DNA of 14,644 nt from Actinomycetes bacterium (GTDB lineage: Bacteria > Actinomycetota > CALGFH01): assembly GCA_030146615.1 (NCBI GenBank), contig JASLBL010000449.1, positions 1-14,644 on the forward strand, given 5' to 3'. Below are positions 1 through 5,961 of this stretch, in pieces. Each line of letters begins with the position of its first letter. Positions within the stretch are counted from its first letter, which is position 1. The translations under genes and the position numbers were made by a program. Under the pieces are notes generated by a model. It had not been told where the DNA came from. It saw only the letters and a program-made list of their open reading frames with translations, and ran no database searches.

Positions 1-158
1 TGGAGGCGGCGGCCACCGCCATGGCCGCGGCCGTGCGCGAGCACGCCGCCGGGCCGGCGCCGGTCGCCACCGTCGTGTTCGCCCTCTACGACCGGGCGGC
101 CCTTGAGCGGTTCGGGGACGCCCTCCAGCGTGAGCTGGGACGCGGCGATGGACCCTGA
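1..158 (+). CDS. C-terminal end of a probable macro-domain protein (partial)
   Basis: An open frame enters from the left edge (codons in phase with position 3) and stops at TGA 156-158, giving about 51 residues. The visible part is an Ala-rich helix, then a short hydrophobic strand (VATVVFALYD), then a helix (AALERFGDAL). This strand-helix ending resembles the last part of macro domains, which bind ADP-ribose and sometimes remove it from proteins or from O-acetyl-ADP-ribose. The binding loops lie outside the window, so the family call is inference from the tail alone. The stop lies 11 nt inside the next gene if that gene starts at ATG 148, so the two are probably co-transcribed and may be translationally coupled. 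It could instead be another alpha/beta protein with a similar ending. Confidence 0.5.
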   Translation, partial: EAAATAMAAAVREHAAGPAPVATVVFALYDRAALERFGDALQRELGRGDGP

Positions 159-1731
159 GCTGGACCCGCTGGCCGCCGGCGGGCTGCTGGAGCGGATCGT
201 CGACTGGGCCGGCCAGACGGTCGGCACCCCCAACGGCTACATCTGCCTGATCGAGCCGGACAGCGGGGAGATGGTCCTGCGGCTGGGCACCGGGGTCTAC
301 GCCGACCTAGTCGGGCTGCGCATGCTCAAGGGCGAGGGCCTGTCCGGCCGGGTCTGGGAGACGGGCGCCCCCTTGGCCATCCCCGACTACAGCCGCTGGG
401 AGGGGCGGGTGCGCCAGGTGTCGGTGGACGCCTTCCGGGCCGTGCTCGGGGTCCCCCTGGTCATCGGCGGGACCGTCACCGGCGTGATCGGCCTTGCCTT
501 CTCCGAGCCAGGGCGGACGTTCAGCGACGACGAGGTCCGCCAGGTCAGCCGGTTCGCCGAGGTGGCCTCGGTCGCCCTGGACAACGCCCGCCTGTACGCC
601 TCGGCCCAGCAGGAGCTGGTCGAGCGGCAGAAGGCCGAGCGCCGCTTCCGGACCCTGGTCGAGGAGATCCCGGCCATTGTCTACAGCGAGGAGTTCGAGG
701 TCGGCGGGGCCCGCCAGTACATCAACCGCCAGATCGAGGTCCTGTTCGGCTTCACCGCCGAGGAGGGCAGCCGGGCCAACTTCTGGAAGACCTGTGTCCA
801 CCCCGACGACCTGGAGGCGGTCCTGGCCGAGGAGGCCCGCTGCGAGCAGACGGGTGAGCCGTTCCGGATGGAGTACCGCTGCTTCACCAAGTCGGGCGAG
901 GTCAAGTGGGTCCGTGACCAGTGCGTGCTGGTCCGCGACGAGAACGGCACGCCGCTGTTCTGGCAGGGCGTGAGCGTCGACATCACCGACACCAAGCGGG
1001 CCCTGGAGCACGAGCGGGAGGTCGCCCGGCGGCTGCGGGCCCTCGACGAGATGAAGAACACCTTCCTGGACGCCGTCTCCCACGAGCTGCGCACACCCCT
1101 GGCCGCGATCGTCGGCATCGGCCTGACCCTTGAGCACAAGGCCGACATCCTGGCCGACGCCGACCGCAGCGACCTCTACACCCGGCTGGTGGCCAACGCC
1201 CGCAAGCTCGACCGGCTGCTCAACGACCTGCTCGACCTGGACCGGCTGACCCACGGGATCGTCGCCCCCAAGCGCCGCCCCACCGACGTGGCCGCCCTGG
1301 CGGCGCGGATCGCCGACGACTGGGGCCTGCTCAACGGCCGCACGCCCAAGGTCGTGGTCCAGCCGGTGACCATCTCCCTCGACCCGGGCAAGGTCGAGCG
1401 GATCATCGAGAACCTGCTGGCCAATGCGGCCAGGCACACCCCGCCGGACACCCCGGTGTGGGTTCGGGTCTCCCAGCCGCCCGGCGGCGGCGGGGTCCTG
1501 CTGGCGGTCGAGGACGCCGGCGCCGGGATCCCGGCCGAGCTCCGCGACAGCGTGTTCGAGCCCTTCCGCCAGGGCCCGGACACGCCGACCCACGCGCCCG
1601 GGGTCGGCATCGGGCTGACCCTCGTCGCCCGCTTCGCCGAGCTCCACGGGGGCCGGGCCTGGGTGGAGGAGCGAGCCGGCGGCGGCTCGTCGTTCCGGGT
1701 CCTGATCCCGGACGCGCCCCAGGAAGGCTGA
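148..1731 (+). CDS. GAF-PAS sensor histidine kinase
   Basis: A 527-residue protein predicted to autophosphorylate on histidine and pass the phosphate to a response regulator. A GAF domain spans about residues 11-152 and a PAS domain about 165-291, the latter with an HPDD motif and a WVRDQ strand. The HisKA dimerisation helix carries SHELRTPL with the phospho-acceptor His312. The HATPase has an N box (N422, N426), a G1 box (DAGAG, D456), an F box (FEPF) and a G2 box (GVGIGL, about 485-490). There is no signal peptide or membrane segment, so it is probably a soluble sensor of a small ligand, redox state or light; the ligand cannot be read from sequence. ATG 148 is preferred because GGGA at 137-140 is a plausible Shine-Dalgarno. 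In-frame GTG 130 and TTG 103 are alternatives. No receiver domain or response regulator is adjacent, so it appears orphan here. Confidence 0.9.
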   Translation: MDPELDPLAAGGLLERIVDWAGQTVGTPNGYICLIEPDSGEMVLRLGTGVYADLVGLRMLKGEGLSGRVWETGAPLAIPDYSRWEGRVRQVSVDAFRAVLGVPLVIGGTVTGVIGLAFSEPGRTFSDDEVRQVSRFAEVASVALDNARLYASAQQELVERQKAERRFRTLVEEIPAIVYSEEFEVGGARQYINRQIEVLFGFTAEEGSRANFWKTCVHPDDLEAVLAEEARCEQTGEPFRMEYRCFTKSGEVKWVRDQCVLVRDENGTPLFWQGVSVDITDTKRALEHEREVARRLRALDEMKNTFLDAVSHELRTPLAAIVGIGLTLEHKADILADADRSDLYTRLVANARKLDRLLNDLLDLDRLTHGIVAPKRRPTDVAALAARIADDWGLLNGRTPKVVVQPVTISLDPGKVERIIENLLANAARHTPPDTPVWVRVSQPPGGGGVLLAVEDAGAGIPAELRDSVFEPFRQGPDTPTHAPGVGIGLTLVARFAELHGGRAWVEERAGGGSSFRVLIPDAPQEG

Positions 1732-1741
1732 CCACCACCGT

Positions 1742-1747
1742 TATACT
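1742..1747 (+). promoter_or_regulatory. possible -10 element (TATACT) upstream of the HNH gene
   Basis: TATACT lies in the 53-bp gap between the kinase stop and the HNH gene and matches the sigma-70 -10 consensus at five of six positions. That stands out in such GC-rich DNA. No convincing -35 is seen 16-18 bp upstream. The call rests on the -10 alone and is weak. Confidence 0.3.
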
Positions 1748-1784
1748 GCGAGCGGCCGCACGCATCGCCACGGGAGGGCATGGA

Positions 1785-2297
1785 GTGGAGCGAGCGCTCG
1801 TCCTCAACGCGTCGTACCAGCCGATCTGCGTCGTGCCGGTGCGGCGGGCGGTGGTGCTGGTGCTCAAGGAGAAGGCCGACGTGCTCGTGCCCGGCAGCGG
1901 GCTGGTCCGCGGGGCCACCCTGGAGGTCCAGGCCCCCAGCGTCATCCGGCTCCGGTACTTTGTGAAGGTGCCGTTCCGAGCCCGGGCCGGTCTCTCCCGT
2001 CGAGCGGTGTTCGTACGCGATGACCACACCTGCCAGTACTGCGGCGAGCGAGCCGAGAACGTCGACCACGTGGTGCCCCGCTCCCGTGGCGGCCTGCACG
2101 TGTGGGAGAACGTGGTCGCCGCCTGCCGGCGCTGCAACAGCCAGAAGGAGGACCGCCTCCTCCACGAGGCGGGCTTCCGCCTGCGGCGCGAGCCCCGGGC
2201 GCCCAAGGAGACGCTTTGGATCGTGATCGCCGTCGGCCGCATCGAACCTGGCTGGGCGCCGTTCCTGGGCCTGGAGGCCGACGCCGTCCCCGCCTGA
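1785..2297 (+). CDS. HNH endonuclease family protein
   Basis: A 170-residue protein of the small HNH family that is common in actinobacteria and typically begins with a VLNASYxPI strand, here at residues 6-14. The HNH fold is complete: zinc pairs C83-x2-C86 and C114-x2-C117, catalytic D94-H95, and the later N109 and N118 of the HNH signature. HNH domains cut DNA using one divalent metal, but the role of this widespread stand-alone family is not known to me, so restriction or defence should not be assumed. GTG 1785 is chosen because GGGAGGG at 1772-1778 is a strong Shine-Dalgarno and the protein then begins directly with the family's first strand. ATG 1780 is in another frame. The 3' end overlaps the likely start of the metallophosphoesterase gene. 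Confidence 0.85.
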   Translation: MERALVLNASYQPICVVPVRRAVVLVLKEKADVLVPGSGLVRGATLEVQAPSVIRLRYFVKVPFRARAGLSRRAVFVRDDHTCQYCGERAENVDHVVPRSRGGLHVWENVVAACRRCNSQKEDRLLHEAGFRLRREPRAPKETLWIVIAVGRIEPGWAPFLGLEADAVPA

Positions 2298-3823
2298 CCC
2301 TCCGCCGACCGACCAGGGCCTCCCTCACCGCGTTCGCCAGGCGGATCGCCCCCTGGGCGCTGCCACTGCTGGCCGGGGCCCTAGGGGCGGTGCTGGCCGT
2401 GACCTTCCTGGCCCGGCAGGAGGTGACCGTCGGCCCGGCCCGGGTCCGGCTGGAGGCCGGGGCCGCCCTGACCGGGTCCAGCCGGCTGGCCGCGCCCCCC
2501 TTCGGGTCAGTCTCGGCCCGGACCCACCTGGGCCCCCTCGCCTTCCGGGCCACCGTCGACGACGTCGACGTCCTCCGCCTGGGGCGGCTGCTGGAGGGCA
2601 GCCCCGGCCCGGCGGGGCCCGGCGGGCCGCGGTTCGCCGAGCTCGAGGCGACCTTGGGCCCGCTGGAGGACCAGGCCCGCCGGGCGGCCACCGTGTTCCT
2701 GGCCCGGATCGCCGTCCTCGGCCTGGCCGGCGGGCTGGCCGCGGTGCTGCTGTTCCGGCGGCGGACCCGCCAGCGGCTGCTGCGCTGCGGCCTCGGCGGG
2801 CTGACCGCCACCGTCCTGCTCCTCGGCCCGGCCCTGGCCACCTACGACGTGACCGCCTTCCGCGAGCCCCGCTACGACGGCGCCCTCGAGTACGCCCCGG
2901 CCCTGATCGGCGACGTCCGCACCGGGCTGGACCGGCTGCGGACGCTGCGCGAGGAGATGGTCCGCATCGGCCGCAACCTCGACCGCGCCTATGCCGCCCT
3001 GGCCAGCCCGGTCGGCGAGGTCGACGGCAACGGCACCGTGCGGGTCCTGCACGTCTCCGACCTCCACCTCAACCCGGCCGGGTTCGACCTGGCCGAGCGG
3101 CTGGCCGACCAGTTCGACGTGGCCGCGGTGGCCGACACCGGCGACATGGGCACCTGGGGACTGCCCACCGAGCCGCAGGTCGCCACCAACATCGGCCGCT
3201 TCGAGGTGCCGTACCTGTTCGTCAAGGGCAACCATGACGACCAGGACATGGTCGAGGCCGTGGCCGCCAACGACAACGCCCGGGTGCTGGACGGCACCGG
3301 CACCGAGGTCGAAGGGATCCGCTTCTTCGGGGTCGCCGACCCGACCTTCACCCCGGGCAAGGGCTACCAGGTGGAGGAGTTCGAGGAACTCAAGGCGGAG
3401 CGCAGCGTCGCCGTGGCCGACGCCATCGAGCGCCAGGCCCTGCGCCCCGACGTCCTCCTGGTCCACGACGGCCGGCTGGCCGCCTACGCCCGCGGGCACG
3501 TGGCCACCGTCCTCGAGGGCCACCTGCACCGCTTCGGCACCGAGGTCGTCAACGGCACCCGGACCCTCATGGCCGGCACCACCGGGGCCGGCGGCCCCGA
3601 CAACTTCCGGGCCCAGGACCCGCCCCCGGCCGACGCCCAGGTCATCTACTTCGACCCCGAGACCCGCCGCCCGGTGGCCGTGGACCGCATCACCGTCCGC
3701 CTTCCCGGCTCCTCGTTCTCGGTCGAACGCGTCCTCCTCCCCGAGGGCGCCACCACCTTTGGCCCCGACCCCCTCGAGGTCCCCCCGGACCTCGTCCAGG
3801 CCCCCGGCGCCCAGGGCGGCTGA
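2216..3823 (+). CDS. membrane-anchored calcineurin-like metallophosphoesterase
   Basis: About 535 residues. The C-terminal half is a two-metal calcineurin-like phosphoesterase with all motif blocks in order: D282-x-H284, D310 in TGDM, N339-H340 in GNHDD, H417 in VHD, and H436-x-H438 in GHLH. It should hydrolyse a phosphoester; the substrate is unknown. Membrane segments lie near residues 45-67, 161-180 and 192-210. The Arg-rich N-terminus and the RRRTRQR loop between segments 2 and 3 predict N-in topology with the enzyme domain outside the membrane. The start is uncertain. TTG 2216 has AAGGAG five bases upstream (2205-2210) and keeps the first membrane segment, but overlaps the HNH gene by 82 nt. 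The next in-frame candidates, GTG 2390 and GTG 2399, would cut that segment. The last about 50 residues are Pro-rich. No terminator is evident after the stop. Confidence 0.82.
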   Translation: MDRDRRRPHRTWLGAVPGPGGRRRPRLTLRRPTRASLTAFARRIAPWALPLLAGALGAVLAVTFLARQEVTVGPARVRLEAGAALTGSSRLAAPPFGSVSARTHLGPLAFRATVDDVDVLRLGRLLEGSPGPAGPGGPRFAELEATLGPLEDQARRAATVFLARIAVLGLAGGLAAVLLFRRRTRQRLLRCGLGGLTATVLLLGPALATYDVTAFREPRYDGALEYAPALIGDVRTGLDRLRTLREEMVRIGRNLDRAYAALASPVGEVDGNGTVRVLHVSDLHLNPAGFDLAERLADQFDVAAVADTGDMGTWGLPTEPQVATNIGRFEVPYLFVKGNHDDQDMVEAVAANDNARVLDGTGTEVEGIRFFGVADPTFTPGKGYQVEEFEELKAERSVAVADAIERQALRPDVLLVHDGRLAAYARGHVATVLEGHLHRFGTEVVNGTRTLMAGTTGAGGPDNFRAQDPPPADAQVIYFDPETRRPVAVDRITVRLPGSSFSVERVLLPEGATTFGPDPLEVPPDLVQAPGAQGG

Positions 3824-3834
3824 GCCTCTCCCTC

Positions 3835-3851
3835 TCGCTCCAGTGGAGCGA
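3835..3851. repeat. short inverted repeat after the phosphoesterase gene
   Basis: TCGCTCC (3835-3841) and GGAGCGA (3845-3851) form a 7-bp stem with a 3-nt loop, 11 bp after the phosphoesterase stop. No T-run follows, so it does not look like an intrinsic terminator. Its right arm overlaps the first upstream MraZ-like box, which may explain the symmetry. Confidence 0.4.
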
Positions 3852-3859
3852 AGTGGAGG
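3842..3859 (+). promoter_or_regulatory. upstream (auxiliary) MraZ-type operator, two boxes
   Basis: Two GTGGA boxes (3843-3847 and 3853-3857) are spaced exactly 10 bp. The 18-bp segment matches 3975-3992 in the main mraZ operator at 17 of 18 positions; the only difference is A3847 against C3980. MraZ is known to bind arrays of about 10-bp-spaced direct repeats upstream of its own gene. A second array 133 bp further upstream is therefore a candidate remote operator. Binding is inferred from the repeat match. Confidence 0.6.
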
Positions 3860-3938
3860 ATCAACGGTTGTTCCCCTCTGTGGCCATTTCTGGGCGTCGA
3901 TCCCTATTTTCCCTGCTCAAATGGCCTCTCTCTGTGGC

Positions 3939-3948
3939 TGCATATGCA
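3939..3948. promoter_or_regulatory. perfect palindrome abutting the mraZ -35
   Basis: TGCATATGCA is a perfect 10-bp palindrome ending one base before the -35 hexamer, inside the AT-richer control region. The position suits an activator or a second repressor, but no specific regulator can be named from it. Confidence 0.35.
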
Positions 3949-3977
3949 TTGACGGTGGGTACTCGGTGGAGTAAAGT
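3949..3977 (+). promoter_or_regulatory. mraZ/dcw operon promoter
   Basis: TTGACG (3949-3954, five of six to consensus) and TAAAGT (3972-3977, four of six) are separated by exactly 17 bp. The predicted transcription start is near 3984, immediately before GTG 3986. The -10 lies inside the MraZ box array, the layout expected for autorepression. This is the only good promoter seen for the cluster. Confidence 0.7.
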
Positions 3978-3992
3978 GGCGCGAAGTGGAGG
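3955..3992 (+). promoter_or_regulatory. MraZ box array (main operator)
   Basis: GTGG boxes begin at 3966, 3976 and 3986, exactly 10 bp apart and so on one face of the helix. A fourth, GTGGG, begins at 3955 with an 11-bp step. MraZ proteins form ring-shaped oligomers and bind three or four such repeats. The array covers the spacer, the -10 and the predicted start point, so bound MraZ should block RNA polymerase. The third core box also contains the GTG that opens the mraZ frame. Confidence 0.72.
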
Positions 3993-4459
3993 GCACGAGG
4001 GAGGGGAGTGGGGCGCTGTTCATCGGCACCTACGACCATTCCCTGGATCCGAAGGGCCGGGTGATCCTCCCGCGGAAATTCCGGGACGAGCTGGGGCAGG
4101 ACATGGTGATCACCAAGGGCGTCGGCAAGGAGCGGTGCCTCTATGTGTTCCCGCAGGCCGAGTTCGAGGCCTTCGCGGCCAAGCTCCACAGCCAGCCCCT
4201 GACCGCCCGCCCGACCCGGGACTTCGCCCGCATGTTCGTGGCCGGGGCCAGCTCCGAGACCGCCGACTCCCAGGGCCGGGTGGTCATTCCCCAGGCCCTG
4301 CGCGAGTACGCCGGTCTCTCCAGGGACGTGGTCCTGCTCGGCCAGATCCGCCGGGTCGAGATCTGGGACAAGGCGGAGTGGGAGCGGTACCGGGCGGTCG
4401 CCGAGGCCGCCTACGCCGACGAGACCAACGCCGCCCACCTCGCCGAGCTGGGGATCTGA
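3986..4459 (+). CDS. mraZ: transcriptional regulator MraZ
   Basis: A 157-residue MraZ, the dcw-cluster regulator, with two SpoVT/AbrB-like swapped-hairpin repeats. The DNA-contact signatures are D21-P-K-G-R25 in the first repeat and D94-S-Q-G-R98 in the second, each followed by a [VI]xxP strand. Family members usually start directly with MFxGTY. Here that sequence reads L11-FIGTY, so the true start may be CTG 4016, which has GAGGGAGGGGAG (3998-4008... in part Shine-Dalgarno-like) about 7 nt upstream and would give 147 residues. The reported GTG 3986 is the only standard start in frame and lies 1-2 nt from the predicted transcript 5' end, so it would be leaderless. The stop TGA overlaps the rsmH ATG by 1 nt. 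It probably represses its own promoter. Confidence 0.9.
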   Translation: MEGTREGSGALFIGTYDHSLDPKGRVILPRKFRDELGQDMVITKGVGKERCLYVFPQAEFEAFAAKLHSQPLTARPTRDFARMFVAGASSETADSQGRVVIPQALREYAGLSRDVVLLGQIRRVEIWDKAEWERYRAVAEAAYADETNAAHLAELGI

Positions 4460-5442
4460 TGGTGTTGACGCTGCCAGCGCATCAGCCGGTCATGGTCGAC
4501 CGGGTGACCGACCTGCTCCGGCCCCGCCCCGGCGGGACCTACCTGGACGCCACCCTCGGCCTCGGCGGCCACGCCGAACGCCTGCTGGAGGCCAGCGCCC
4601 CCGACGGCCGGGTCGTCGGCCTCGACCGCGACCCGGCCGCGCTGGCCCTGGCCCGCCAGCGCCTGGCCTGGGCGGGGGACCGCCTCCAGGCCGTGGCCGC
4701 CTCCTTCGACGAGCTGGGCGAGGTCGCCCAGCGCCTCGGCCTGGACGCCGTCGACGGGGTCCTCTACGACCTCGGGGTCTCCTCGCTCCAGCTCGACGAG
4801 GGCGAGCGCGGCTTCAGCTACCGCGCCGACGCCCCCCTGGACATGCGCATGGACCCCACCAGCGGGATCTCCGCGGCCGAGGTGCTGGCCACCTACCCAC
4901 GGGCCGAGCTCGCCCGCATCCTGCGCGACTACGGCGAGGAGCGCTTCGCGGGCCGGATCGCCCGCGTGCTGGACGAGGCACGCCGTCGTGGCCCCATCAC
5001 CACCACCGGCCAGCTGGCCGAGCTGGTCAAGGCGGCGGTGCCCGCAGCCGCCCGGCGGACCGGTCCCCACCCGGCCCGCCGGGCCTTCCAGGCCCTGCGC
5101 ATCGAGGTCAACCGGGAGCTGGACGCGCTCCGGGCCTCCCTGCCGCAGGCCATCGACCTGCTCGCCCCCGGCGGGCGGCTGGTCGTGCTCGCCTACCACT
5201 CCCTCGAGGACCGCATCGTCAAGCAGGCCTTCGCCGACGCGGCCGGCCGGCCGGTGGAGGCCCCGCACCGCCTCCCCGTCGACCCGCCCCCGGCCGAGCC
5301 GGCGACCCTGGCCGTCCTGACCCGGCGGCCCGAGCGGCCGTCGGAGGCCGAGGTGGCCGCCAACCCGCGAGCCGAGAGCGCCAAGCTGCGCGCGGCCGAG
5401 AAGCTCCAGCCGAGGACCGAGGCCCGAGGGGGACAGCGATGA
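4459..5442 (+). CDS. rsmH: 16S rRNA (cytosine-1402-N4)-methyltransferase RsmH
   Basis: A 327-residue SAM-dependent enzyme (also called MraW) that N4-methylates C1402 of 16S rRNA in the ribosomal decoding centre. The SAM-binding loop DATLGLGGH covers about residues 30-38. YDLGVSS holds D104, then come ERGFSY and PLDMRMD, and the C-terminal part has RRAFQALRIEVNREL and H247-SLEDR, all typical of the family at normal length. The start codon overlaps the mraZ stop as TGATG, indicating translational coupling; GTG 4462 is the only close alternative. The frame is open upstream into the control region (to about 3853), but that part has no family similarity. The 3' end overlaps the ftsL-like gene as ATGA. 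It sits second in the dcw cluster, its usual place. Confidence 0.96.
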   Translation: MVLTLPAHQPVMVDRVTDLLRPRPGGTYLDATLGLGGHAERLLEASAPDGRVVGLDRDPAALALARQRLAWAGDRLQAVAASFDELGEVAQRLGLDAVDGVLYDLGVSSLQLDEGERGFSYRADAPLDMRMDPTSGISAAEVLATYPRAELARILRDYGEERFAGRIARVLDEARRRGPITTTGQLAELVKAAVPAAARRTGPHPARRAFQALRIEVNRELDALRASLPQAIDLLAPGGRLVVLAYHSLEDRIVKQAFADAAGRPVEAPHRLPVDPPPAEPATLAVLTRRPERPSEAEVAANPRAESAKLRAAEKLQPRTEARGGQR

Positions 5443-5930
5443 GCTCCACCACCGCCAGGGCCCAGCGCCCGGCGCCACGCCCCCAGCTTCAGCTGCCCCG
5501 GCTACGGGCGGTCGCCCCGATCAGCCGGGTCCCGCGGCTCCCGTTCCTGCTCCTCACCATCGCCGCGATCCTGGCCGGGGTGTTCGGCCTGGTCGCGCTC
5601 AACGTCAGCGTCAACCAGCAGTCGTTCCAGATCAGCGAGCTCCAGCGCCAGAACCGCCTGGCCGAGGCCCGCTGGACCGCGCTGCAGGCCGACGTCGACC
5701 GGCTCAAGGCGCCCGCGCGCATCGCCAAGGCCGCCAGGTCCGCCAAGCTGGCCCCCGCCGGCCGGCCGCGGGTGGTGGCCCTGCCTGGCTCGCGCGGCCG
5801 AGATGTGGCCACCCCGGGGGCGGCGACTTCCCCCGCCGCTCCCGGGGCCGGCCTCGCCCGAGGCGACGACCAGTCCGGCTGGACGGCCGGCGACCCGTTC
5901 CCGCTCAAGCGCTACCTGGCCGAACCCTAG
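5439..5930 (+). CDS. ftsL: FtsL-like cell division protein (septum formation initiator family)
   Basis: A 163-residue bitopic membrane protein. A basic cytoplasmic N-terminus (1-33) is followed by one transmembrane helix (about 34-58) and a coiled coil (about 58-92, with QISELQRQN and ALQADVDRLK). Next is a short AxxxKL segment where FtsL/DivIC proteins carry their terminal motif, then an Ala/Pro-rich tail of about 55 residues. FtsL pairs with FtsB/DivIC and helps recruit and activate FtsW-FtsI at the septum. Sequence conservation in this family is weak, so the name rests on architecture plus position between rsmH and ftsI. ATG 5439 overlaps the rsmH stop by 4 nt and is preceded by GAGGGGG (5426-5432). 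The long tail after the coiled coil is longer than in textbook FtsL. Confidence 0.83.
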   Translation: MSSTTARAQRPAPRPQLQLPRLRAVAPISRVPRLPFLLLTIAAILAGVFGLVALNVSVNQQSFQISELQRQNRLAEARWTALQADVDRLKAPARIAKAARSAKLAPAGRPRVVALPGSRGRDVATPGAATSPAAPGAGLARGDDQSGWTAGDPFPLKRYLAEP

Positions 5931-5961
5931 GCCGCCGGTCCGACATCTCTAAGGGGGAGCA

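Noticed and set aside
1785..2297. HNH gene as part of a restriction or anti-phage system
   Set aside because: The protein belongs to a common stand-alone family and there is no methyltransferase, helicase or other defence partner nearby.
3835..3851. Intrinsic terminator after the phosphoesterase gene
   Set aside because: The stem is only 7 bp with a 3-nt loop and has no T-run; it also overlaps the upstream operator.
3853..4458. Upstream extension of the rsmH frame
   Set aside because: It overlaps the promoter and all of mraZ and has no RsmH similarity; the family start is at ATG 4459.
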